A stretch of DNA of 54,983 nt. Origin: Planctomycetaceae bacterium. GTDB lineage: Bacteria; Planctomycetota; Planctomycetia; Pirellulales; Pirellulaceae. The position numbers and the translations under genes are program-made. Of this stretch, positions 1 to 7,373 are shown one piece after another. The stretch is from positions 1-54,983 of the forward strand of contig PAPJ01000018.1 of assembly GCA_002709045.1 (NCBI GenBank), read 5' to 3'. The notes under the pieces are model-generated. The model did not search any database, was not told the origin of the DNA, and saw only the letters and a list, made by a program, of their open reading frames with translations. Every line of letters begins with the position of its first letter. Position 1 is the first letter of the stretch.

Positions 1-3000
1 CGTGCGTATCAGCTGCATGTCCGTCGTCTGCATGTCCGTCGTCTGCATGTCCGTCGTCTGCATGTCCGTCGTCTGCATGTCCATGACCATGATGTGCATC
101 GAGATACTCAGCGACATGCCCAAAGTCGAGTTTTGATGGATCTTTACGCCCCCAATCTGCCAGCCCGGCACCGATTGGTTTAGCATCTTCAAAGCCCGGG
201 ATATCGTGACAAGCATAGCAGCCATACTTACCCAATGCCTTGCGGCCAATGTAAATCAGCTTGGTGTCCATATCCAACGGCGAGGAAGTATCACGTCGTA
301 ATTCTTCTTCTGCCACTTTAATGCCTGTCGCAGCAGCCGGTATACCTTTCAGTGCATATTCTTTCGCTACCGCTTCATAGAATGAGTCCGTTAGATTGAC
401 CAGTAGCAGGTTTTCCATCGACTGGTTAAGATCTGCTCCCTGCTGAACTGCTTTGAGAGAGAACTCTTGATCGGCAACATGCCAGTCAAGGCCTTCACCA
501 AGCAGGTAAGCCACAATATCCAGAGCCGGATCGACTAAAGTTTCATTACCATCGGCATCTTTGATAGTTTCCACGTCGATAAACAAGTCGGGCATAACCG
601 TCCGAGCATGATACTTTGTAGGTTCTTTAATCCAGCTGTATAACCACTTACCGGCATCAGCAAATCCCACAAATTTACCTCCCAGATCAGAAAGATCAGG
701 CCCCTGCACAAAATCTCCCGGAGCACGAAACTTCTCAATCTCTGCCAATTCAGGATCATTATGGCTATGACAAGCCAAACAACCACGTTCCTGGAAGGCT
801 ATTTTCCCACGGGCAGCATCGGCTTCAATACCATCCTGTGGTTCCAGATATTCAAAGCCTTGTGAATAAAATTTCAAATATTCAACCATGCCAATAATTT
901 CAACTTTTTCAAAATCCTTTGCTTCTTCATCCGAATTCTTTTCCGAATTATTTTCCGAATCATTTTTCCTAAAATGGGAATGCAAACTGAAGAATCTGGG
1001 CATGCGACTACTAGGACGGAAGTTCTGTGGATTGGCAATCCAATCGTACAAAAACTGATCGCTATTCTTCTTAGCAACATATCGCAAACTTGGACCAGAC
1101 TTACGCAACGAACCGGGAGCTTCAATATCCGCCAAAACACCTGTCAATCGAGCGTTTTCCGATATTTCTATCTTTGGATCTTCAGAGGCAAGGTCTGCTT
1201 TTAATACATTAACTAACTGGTAACGGGTCTGGTCATCTTCAGGATGTGCAGCTAGCTGCAATGCTAACTGCGAGGCATTTTCACCCAACTCACTAAAGCC
1301 TGCCTGATCCTGCAATTGAAGCGCCGCAGCAAAGTAGTTTGGTTCCAGCCTCAAGTCGGGACCAACACGTTTATCTGCACCAGCATATCCGTTCATCTCA
1401 TGACAGCCATAACAGCCATACTTACGGATCGTGTTATAACCCTGAACCACCTTTGGAGCGGGTGCTTCAGGAAACTTTAGACTGGGTTCTAATTCAGTCA
1501 CTTCGTGATGACATTTCAAACAGGTTGATTCGATGAATCGCTTTGGATGCTGAGGATAAATCCAGTGGTGATTATCAAACCAACCATGTTCTTCCATCCA
1601 ACGTTTCCGATCTAATTCATTATCAGGCATGTGAGATGCCCATTTAAATTCAGTTGCACTTCCCTGTCCTTCGTGACAGATCGTGCATGCGAAGTCAGCG
1701 ACTTTATGAGGACTAAGTGATCCCAGATACAAGTCCAGACGCGGATGGCTGGCAAAGGGATGTCCCATACCACGACGGACGACGAGTTTCAGTTCTGTTT
1801 TAGATGCCTCCTGTTGCGTAGCAAGAAACCGGGCGGCTACGACGTCCGGATTGGTAACCATGTCGCCGTCAATACTGACAATGACGTCACCAACTTCCAA
1901 GCCCGGCCGGGTATGACGAGCGAGTGTGCTATTTTTAATCGGACTAGCGTCATTTTCGGACTGTAACAGAGATTTCAGAATTTCATCTCCGGTAAATTCA
2001 TTATCCAGATTAAATGGTTCAGTGATCTCCGCTCTCTTGGCAGCTGAATTAGGAGCAACAAAAGAAATCGTCACATCATCAGAACTGTACAGTCCCGTTG
2101 GTGAAAATCGCAGGCCATATCCTCCGTCAGCCAAAAACTGCTGACGCTGATCCGCCGAATCTCCAACCGATCGTGATTCCTGTTGAGCATTACCCTCTTC
2201 ATCCAAAATAGCATTACCTTTAAGATCGGTCTTATCCTGCATTACCAATGCCGGAACCTGAAGAACAATTTCAATGGTGCGCTCTGAAACAAATCCGGGC
2301 TCGGTGGCCTGTCCCGGGAATGATTTTTCCATCATTTGGTGACAGGTCGTACAACGGTCGAACCGACGAACCTTTTTGAAGTTATAATCCTGCTCCAGAT
2401 CATCACTCCAAAGGTTTTCAATATCCAGTGGACCATTAAAGGCATCAAGGATAGGAAGTTCTAACCAGGCTTTACCCAGCCATTTACCTTCCCACAATGC
2501 AGAATGGCTGTTATTAATAGCATCGTTAAGCCGTACTTTGTCTGCATTTACTTCATCCAAATCCTTCTGGGCTTGACGCACAGATGCCTGAAATTTATTT
2601 CCAATCGCTGCCAGGCTACGACGAAAACGGGTTGCCTTTTCGTATTTCAGTTCATAGGCATTTAAGCCGGTTTCTGGATGCTCTAGCATATCCTCTAGTT
2701 TTTCTGCTAAAGCCTCCTTCACTTCGTCTGAAGCTTTACCGCTAAAGGCGATGCCCAACTGTGAAGCTGTCTCGTCACGATTGGCTCGCTTGAATTTCGT
2801 ATCAGAAAGAATCTTATCTTCTTTGGCCTTGAGTAATCTAACCACTTCACTCATCGCCAGTGCCATCGCTTCGCGCGATTCAATTAGTGCTTCAACATCA
2901 TTATCAGTCTCGGCGCTCCAATTATCACGGGCCTCTTTAACACGCTGAATAAATGCACCTTCTTCAATTAACTGAGCCAATTCCATGGCCCCACTTCCGG

Positions 3001-3340
3001 CAGGGTCGTTTTCAACTACCCTCAGAGATTCTTTATCTTCAAGAAAATCGATAAACTCTAATATTACTTCTGCACCTGCCGTTGTGCTGGATCGGGCACT
3101 TTGCAAATTAAGTTTTGCCTCATCCAAACGACTTAAGACATCTGCCGTCTTTGTTTCCATCAACCGCCATTCACTCACCTTAAGATCAATGGCACGAGCT
3201 TCCTTCTGGTATTCTTTCCAGGGACGATCATGGTCTTTCCAGAACATCCAAACCGTTGAGAGCACCAAAATGACAGATGTGATCGCAAAAATCACATGCA
3301 TCTTATTGATGTCGCGTACTGTTTTGTCAGTTGCAGGCAT
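1..3340 (-). CDS. Membrane-anchored hexaheme cytochrome c with PDZ domain, bc-complex partner (3' end cut off by window edge)
   Basis: The frame is open from an ATG at 3338-3340 to the left edge, giving more than 1110 residues. After a short basic N-terminus there is one membrane helix (about residues 15-33), then a long charged, probably coiled region (to about 300). Six CXXCH c-heme motifs follow, with first cysteines near residues 330 (CTTCH), 552 (CTICH), 607 (CLKCH), 643 (CYGCH), 854 (CLACH) and 1041 (CYACH). A PDZ-like segment (GLEVGDVIVSIDG) lies between the first two. The visible end is a His/Asp-rich tandem repeat. It is the last visible gene of the Rieske/cytochrome b operon and no cytochrome f or c1 gene is present, so I infer that it takes electrons from the Rieske protein on the outer face of the membrane. 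Family placement is by motif only. The C-terminus is not visible. Confidence 0.85.
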   Translation of the reverse strand, partial: MPATDKTVRDINKMHVIFAITSVILVLSTVWMFWKDHDRPWKEYQKEARAIDLKVSEWRLMETKTADVLSRLDEAKLNLQSARSSTTAGAEVILEFIDFLEDKESLRVVENDPAGSGAMELAQLIEEGAFIQRVKEARDNWSAETDNDVEALIESREAMALAMSEVVRLLKAKEDKILSDTKFKRANRDETASQLGIAFSGKASDEVKEALAEKLEDMLEHPETGLNAYELKYEKATRFRRSLAAIGNKFQASVRQAQKDLDEVNADKVRLNDAINNSHSALWEGKWLGKAWLELPILDAFNGPLDIENLWSDDLEQDYNFKKVRRFDRCTTCHQMMEKSFPGQATEPGFVSERTIEIVLQVPALVMQDKTDLKGNAILDEEGNAQQESRSVGDSADQRQQFLADGGYGLRFSPTGLYSSDDVTISFVAPNSAAKRAEITEPFNLDNEFTGDEILKSLLQSENDASPIKNSTLARHTRPGLEVGDVIVSIDGDMVTNPDVVAARFLATQQEASKTELKLVVRRGMGHPFASHPRLDLYLGSLSPHKVADFACTICHEGQGSATEFKWASHMPDNELDRKRWMEEHGWFDNHHWIYPQHPKRFIESTCLKCHHEVTELEPSLKFPEAPAPKVVQGYNTIRKYGCYGCHEMNGYAGADKRVGPDLRLEPNYFAAALQLQDQAGFSELGENASQLALQLAAHPEDDQTRYQLVNVLKADLASEDPKIEISENARLTGVLADIEAPGSLRKSGPSLRYVAKKNSDQFLYDWIANPQNFRPSSRMPRFFSLHSHFRKNDSENNSEKNSDEEAKDFEKVEIIGMVEYLKFYSQGFEYLEPQDGIEADAARGKIAFQERGCLACHSHNDPELAEIEKFRAPGDFVQGPDLSDLGGKFVGFADAGKWLYSWIKEPTKYHARTVMPDLFIDVETIKDADGNETLVDPALDIVAYLLGEGLDWHVADQEFSLKAVQQGADLNQSMENLLLVNLTDSFYEAVAKEYALKGIPAAATGIKVAEEELRRDTSSPLDMDTKLIYIGRKALGKYGCYACHDIPGFEDAKPIGAGLADWGRKDPSKLDFGHVAEYLDAHHGHGHADDGHADDGHADDGHADDGHAADTH
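16..82 (-). repeat. 15-bp coding tandem repeat (HADDG units) in the multiheme cytochrome
   Basis: Four identical 15-bp units (16-30, 31-45, 46-60, 61-75) and a 7-bp partial copy stand head to tail. Read on the minus strand in the frame of the cytochrome gene, each unit encodes His-Ala-Asp-Asp-Gly. The repeat follows a His/Gly-rich stretch just after the sixth heme motif. Perfect copies suggest recent slippage expansion. A metal-binding role is possible from composition but is only inferred. Confidence 0.85.
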
Positions 3341-3417
3341 TGTTAGTCTACTTCTGCTTTCTCTTACAGTGCTAAGTCTCTATATTCTTTTACGAAACAG
3401 GTCTGGAATATGGTTCT

Positions 3418-4773
3418 TTAGAAGTTAATAAAATACTCGGGAATGGCGATAAAATATTTCATGCTAAAGACCCACCGGGCAAGCATCTTGATTGGTAGTA
3501 AAGCCATCCAAAGCATCAGGTTCGTCATTACCATATAGCGAATAAATCCCATACGTTTGTACATCGGCTGAAACAAGCGTTTCTTATCCCACATTGCCAG
3601 CAACGGTGGCAAAACGGCAAAGTATCCAATCAACAGGGTCACCCCGATACATTCACGCTGAGCGATCACCAACACCTTTGTAAGAAACGCAGCCTCCGGA
3701 TCCGGTTTTGGTAACGGTTTACCCAGCAATTCAACCCAGAAGTACTGAGAAAGATCCACATTGTTCATCGCCTCGACGGCATGAGAATCCCAATACTCGT
3801 AAAACCCATAAAAGTTCCAGTTAGGACCTCGCAGAAACGTTCCCATAATGATCAGCGTGACCCATAAGACCAGAAATCCAAACTGGAAGGTCAGATAGGC
3901 AAACTTACGTTCATTAATGGTGTAGTAACCATTTCCCTTTTTGTTGTAGTCGATGTATGGAATAGCCATCAGTCCGGCAACGATCATACTTGGCAGCACC
4001 ACACCAGCCATCCACGGGTCGTAATAGACCAGCATTTCCTGTAATCCCAGAAAGTACCATGGTGCTTTTGAAGGGTTAGGTGTCTTCACAGCGCTGGCAG
4101 GTTCTTCCAGTGGAGCCTGCAGCAGAATTGCCCACAACAGCATAAGAGCTGTCAAAGCCACCATGCAGATCAATTCGGTATAAACCAGATCGGGCCAGAC
4201 AAGTACTTTTTCCTTTTCAGCATCTGTCGCTTCAAGCGGCAACTCGCCATTCGCAATTCGCCTGTCATTTTCAACGGCCTTGGAAGTTGCCAGCCAGGTA
4301 AAAAATGCCAACAGGAAGATCAAGCCAACAATCGGTACATTATCCGGTTTGGTTACAATCGCAGCAAAATCTGAGTCTGCCATGGAGAGCCCCATAAAGA
4401 GCATCATTGAATTTAATCCTAACCAGGCGATATTAGGACGAACCAACACTTCTCGATACCGGAACATAACCAGCAGAATCACCAGCGAACCCAACGAATA
4501 AGTAGTGGGCGACATTAAACCATCGAGAACCCCTTTAATGGTTTCATTAAAGGAGATGTACTTAATAATGTCCTCATTACCACTAGCAACCATTGCCGCC
4601 AGAATCAGCGTAACAAGACCAAGCCCGGACCAGGCCAGAGCCTGTTTGAGTTCATCCTTTTGCTTCCATCTATATAACGCGAACAGGCCGTTCATCGTAG
4701 CAAGCAAAACGTAGTACCCGCAAAGGAACCCGCTTATCTGCGATAGAAATTCTTCGTATGTTAAACCGTGCAT
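3418..4773 (-). CDS. Cytochrome b C-terminal (subunit IV-like) subunit of the bc complex, enlarged
   Basis: Integral membrane protein of 451 residues. The core resembles cytochrome b6f subunit IV / QcrC: a VWPDLVYTE segment near residue 193, then NPSKAPWYFLGLQE followed by further helices (about residues 190-330). In this core the quinol-site PEWY motif appears as APWY. About 190 residues with roughly four to five extra helices precede the core, and two or more helices follow it, so the protein is more than twice the usual subunit IV length of about 160 residues. It lies 78 bp downstream of the b6-like gene and 77 bp upstream of the hexaheme cytochrome gene. It forms part of the quinol-oxidation site. 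The ATG at 4771-4773 is the only sensible start; there is no strong Shine-Dalgarno sequence. Confidence 0.88.
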   Translation of the reverse strand: MHGLTYEEFLSQISGFLCGYYVLLATMNGLFALYRWKQKDELKQALAWSGLGLVTLILAAMVASGNEDIIKYISFNETIKGVLDGLMSPTTYSLGSLVILLVMFRYREVLVRPNIAWLGLNSMMLFMGLSMADSDFAAIVTKPDNVPIVGLIFLLAFFTWLATSKAVENDRRIANGELPLEATDAEKEKVLVWPDLVYTELICMVALTALMLLWAILLQAPLEEPASAVKTPNPSKAPWYFLGLQEMLVYYDPWMAGVVLPSMIVAGLMAIPYIDYNKKGNGYYTINERKFAYLTFQFGFLVLWVTLIIMGTFLRGPNWNFYGFYEYWDSHAVEAMNNVDLSQYFWVELLGKPLPKPDPEAAFLTKVLVIAQRECIGVTLLIGYFAVLPPLLAMWDKKRLFQPMYKRMGFIRYMVMTNLMLWMALLPIKMLARWVFSMKYFIAIPEYFINF

Positions 4774-4851
4774 GGCTTTTTTTTCTAGTTACCGAAGCTG
4801 AAATTCAGACCGATCTTGTTCATGCATTAATAAATTAAATTCATTCCGCTT

Positions 4852-5628
4852 TTACATGGGGCCACTGATACCACCGTCCTTACGGACCCGCCAAAAGTGA
4901 ATTGCCAGAAGCAATGCCACACCCAACGGGATAGCGATACAGTGCAACACATAAAAACGATTCAATGTCTCTTCACCCACAAACCGGGCACCTAGGAGCC
5001 CAAAGCGAGCGTCGGAGGCATTGGTAATCATATCGATGCCTCCTACAGTAAGTAGCTGAGCACCGGGACCTTCATACCCCAGGAACGGCGTCGCGCGAGC
5101 CATATTCGAACCCACGGTAATAGCCCAGATAGCCAGCTGATCCCATGGCAGCAGGTAACCTGTAAACGACATCAGTAACGTGAGTAGCAGAAGAATCACC
5201 CCTACCACCCAGTTAAATTCCCGGGGCGGCTTATAGCTTCCCGTGAGGAACACCCGGTACATATGCAACCAGACGGTGATCACCATCGCATGAGCACCCC
5301 ACCGATGCAATTCGCGCAGTATCCCTAAGGAAGTCGCATCCCTGAGAGTTAATATGTCTGTATAAGCCCACTCAATTGTTGGACGATAATAAAACATCAA
5401 CAAAACACCGGTTACGGTCTCCACCAAAAACAGGAAAAACGTAACGCCGCCCATACACCAGGTGTAGCTCAGAGCAATCCCCTGCTTTTTTGCTGAAACA
5501 GGATGGAGATGCAGGAAAAAGTTCGTCAACATGACGACAACTCGATTCCGTCGGTCCACGGGAGCCGGATGACGGAAGACACTCTTCCATATCTGGGAGT
5601 TACGAATAATATCACCGATTGATGGCAT
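4852..5628 (-). CDS. Cytochrome b6-like N-terminal cytochrome b subunit
   Basis: 258 residues with four membrane helices carrying two b hemes. The ligand pairs are visible: His108 and His122 (spacing 14) and His229 and His244 (spacing 15), the b6-type spacing. Other hallmarks are FYYRPT, the [10 protein letters not shown] loop, GYLLPWDQ and a C-terminal GISGPM, close to the end of cytochrome b6. Cys58 in [11 protein letters not shown] aligns with the cysteine that binds the extra c-type heme (c(n)/c(i)) in cytochrome b6, so I infer a covalent third heme. The split into b6-like and subunit IV-like genes is also b6f-like. It lies between the Rieske gene (46 bp upstream) and the subunit IV-like gene, and passes electrons across the membrane in the Q cycle. 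Confidence 0.93.
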   Translation of the reverse strand: MPSIGDIIRNSQIWKSVFRHPAPVDRRNRVVVMLTNFFLHLHPVSAKKQGIALSYTWCMGGVTFFLFLVETVTGVLLMFYYRPTIEWAYTDILTLRDATSLGILRELHRWGAHAMVITVWLHMYRVFLTGSYKPPREFNWVVGVILLLLTLLMSFTGYLLPWDQLAIWAITVGSNMARATPFLGYEGPGAQLLTVGGIDMITNASDARFGLLGARFVGEETLNRFYVLHCIAIPLGVALLLAIHFWRVRKDGGISGPM

Positions 5629-5674
5629 TGATCAATTAACCTGTATCAAACTCAAAACTGCCACATAATAGTTA

Positions 5675-6916
5675 CTAAACACTCACATAAGAATTCGCGT
5701 CAGCCCACTGACCCAACTCTTCATTAAACTTGGCACTCTTATCCACTTCCAACTGCCCGTCATCTGAAAGACGAATAGCATATCGTTCCAGTGGTCTGGG
5801 AGCAGGACCTTCGAAATTAATCCCATCCTTATAAAAACCACTACCATGACAAGGGCACTTAAACTTCTGTTCACCTTCTAACCAGTTAGGCGTGCATCCG
5901 AGGTGAGTACAAACAGATTGGAGTGCATAAATCTGAGCTTCACCTTCATATTCATATCGCACAATCCAAACACCGAACTGTGCTTTGTATTTCGCTTCCA
6001 CCTGTCCCGGAGCATAGGAATCAGGAAATCCAACTTTAAATTTCGTGGGCGGCTCAGTAAGCACGTTCGGGAACATAAATCGAGCCAGCCCTAACAACCA
6101 CAGCAAACTGGTGATCGCCATCGAAGTAAAACCAACTGCCAATGGTGCGCCAAAAAGAACTCCCATTGTGGACGCAAAAAAACCACGTCGATCTGTCGCC
6201 TCGGCTGCAGCCGGAACTGGCTTAGCAGGCATAAAGTCTTCGCGACGAGGAGCCGGGGGCAATTCAATTGCACGTCTGGCTGGGGGCTTTGTTTTTTCTT
6301 CTTTCGCAGTTTTGACCGCATCTTCCACCAACTGCGGGCCACGCCGGGCTGGTTTACGGGCAGCAGCCAGAATACTGGCGGTGTCACGCGGACCAGTCTG
6401 AGCAACCGGATCCTCTTCTTTTTTAGCCGGAGCCGATGCTGCCGGCTTGGAAGCTGCGGGAGCTGATGCAGCGGGAGCGGCCGCGGGTGCAGCGGAACCA
6501 CCTGCCTGAGCCGCTGCCAACATCTCAGCCACCGACATTTTAGAAGGGTCAACTTCAGCAGGTGCTGCTGCAGGTGTCTGCTCTGGAGCGGCCGCGGGGG
6601 CAGCGGAATCACCTGTCTGAGCCGCCGCCAACATTTCAGCCACCGACATTTTAGAAGGATCAACTTCAGCAGGTGCTGCTGCAGGTGTTTGCTCTGGAGC
6701 AGCCGAATCACCTGTCTGAGCCGCTGCCAGCATCTCAGCCACCGACATTTTAGAAGGATCAATTTCAGCCGGCGCCGCTGCCGGTTTTGTTACAGCAGAC
6801 TCAGCCGAGGCCGCCGCTTCCGCAGGGGCTTCTTCCGGAGTTGACGCCGGTTCACCGGCGGCACTTGCCTGCGCCGCTGCCAGCATCTCCTCAACTGTTA
6901 AGTCTTTATCAGCCAT
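5675..6916 (-). CDS. Rieske iron-sulfur subunit with long repeat-bearing N-terminal extension
   Basis: 413 residues. The C-terminal third is a Rieske domain with both cluster boxes, CTHLGC (336-341) and CPCHGS (354-359). Ligands are expected to be Cys336, His338, Cys354 and His357, with Cys341/Cys356 forming the disulfide. One membrane helix (about 248-280) follows an RRGF motif, as in Tat-inserted Rieske proteins. The first 240 residues are Ala/Pro-rich and contain repeats of a VAEMLAAAQ segment (around residues 6-16, 59-67, 92-100 and 129-137), with a weaker copy near 180. Typical Rieske proteins have only a short N-terminus. If the helix is inserted in the usual way, this extension is cytoplasmic. 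First gene of the operon, at the end of a 457-bp spacer. Confidence 0.93.
   Translation of the reverse strand: MADKDLTVEEMLAAAQASAAGEPASTPEEAPAEAAASAESAVTKPAAAPAEIDPSKMSVAEMLAAAQTGDSAAPEQTPAAAPAEVDPSKMSVAEMLAAAQTGDSAAPAAAPEQTPAAAPAEVDPSKMSVAEMLAAAQAGGSAAPAAAPAASAPAASKPAASAPAKKEEDPVAQTGPRDTASILAAARKPARRGPQLVEDAVKTAKEEKTKPPARRAIELPPAPRREDFMPAKPVPAAAEATDRRGFFASTMGVLFGAPLAVGFTSMAITSLLWLLGLARFMFPNVLTEPPTKFKVGFPDSYAPGQVEAKYKAQFGVWIVRYEYEGEAQIYALQSVCTHLGCTPNWLEGEQKFKCPCHGSGFYKDGINFEGPAPRPLERYAIRLSDDGQLEVDKSAKFNEELGQWADANSYVSV
6490..6770 (-). repeat. Three near-identical ~100-bp coding repeats in the Rieske N-terminus
   Basis: Three copies of a block of about 100 bp follow one another. Each contains a segment encoding DPSKMSVAEMLAAAQ plus an Ala/Pro linker (APEQTPAAAPAEV). 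The copies differ by a few, mostly synonymous, changes and by small in-frame length differences in the linker. A more diverged fourth copy is at the very N-terminus (about 6866-6901). The pattern is one of coding repeat expansion, not a mobile element. Confidence 0.85.
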
Positions 6917-7112
6917 AAGTTAATTTGCCTATGGGCTACTGCTATAAATGTACTTCAGTCTAAAAAAACACACACCCAATCACTCATATTCAATCACCTT
7001 CTTCTATTTCGTCTATTGAAATCGGGCGGAAAGTACCAAAAGGATTACGGCAGTGCATATACAAAACAAATTCGACCAACCGTACCACAACGCATTAACC
7101 GGCGAGCCTACT

Positions 7113-7130
7113 TTGTGATTTTTTTCACAA
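7113..7130. promoter_or_regulatory. CRP/FNR-family-like operator TTGTGA-N6-TCACAA
   Basis: A perfect inverted repeat with 6-bp arms, TTGTGA and TCACAA, separated by exactly six T residues. TGTGA-N6-TCACA is the consensus half-site arrangement of CRP-type regulators. It lies about 200 bp upstream of the Rieske start codon, in a spacer that can only serve the bc-complex operon or the end of purD. That a CRP/FNR-family protein binds here is inferred; no such gene is in the window. Confidence 0.5.
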
Positions 7131-7161
7131 TTAAATAAAACGACGATACCAACAAAGTAAA

Positions 7162-7200
7162 AACTACTGGAAAACGAGGCTCAAGCCCGTACAAGTAGTT
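7162..7200 (-). terminator. Possible terminator for purD
   Basis: Read on the minus strand, AACTACT pairs with AGTAGTT (7-bp stem), with a smaller GGC/GCC stem in the loop. The outer stem runs into TTTTT. It lies about 175 bp downstream of the purD stop. The stem is A/T-rich and the loop long, so this is a weak candidate. Confidence 0.35.
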
Positions 7201-7279
7201 CCCTCTCATGTTGTTTGATTAATCGTATTACCCTTAGTTTATCAACCGTTGTTAGGCTGACGTAGTACCCCAGAGGGCG

Positions 7280-7295
7280 GAAAATACGTATTTTC
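7280..7295. promoter_or_regulatory. Perfect 16-bp palindrome GAAAATACGTATTTTC
   Basis: Sixteen bases identical to their own reverse complement, in noncoding DNA between purD and the bc-complex operon. There is no spacer, so it looks more like a dimeric protein site than an RNA hairpin. No known regulator is recognised. Confidence 0.35.
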
Positions 7296-7373
7296 AAAAA
7301 ATCTTTGGCCTAATTTGCGGACAGCTTTATTAAGCGATTGAAAACTACGTCCACGAGCTTAAAGAGATACCCT

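Larger units (their letters stand above)
6917..7373. other. 457-bp intergenic spacer upstream of the bc-complex operon
   Basis: No convincing gene in any frame. It should hold the 3' end of the purD transcript and the promoter of the Rieske/cytochrome b operon. I see a CRP/FNR-like palindrome (7113-7130), a 7-bp stem hairpin with a downstream T run on the minus strand (7162-7200) and a perfect 16-bp palindrome (7280-7295), listed separately. No clear -35/-10 pair with normal spacing was found. Confidence 0.6.

Noticed and set aside
16..82. CRISPR-like array at the left edge
   Set aside because: Units are 15 bp, contiguous without spacers, and keep the cytochrome reading frame; it is a coding tandem repeat.
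6091..6762. Long opposite-frame ORF (223 codons) inside the Rieske gene
   Set aside because: Its Leu/Arg/Gln-rich sequence is the out-of-frame reading of the Ala/Pro repeats; the Rieske frame has both cluster boxes.
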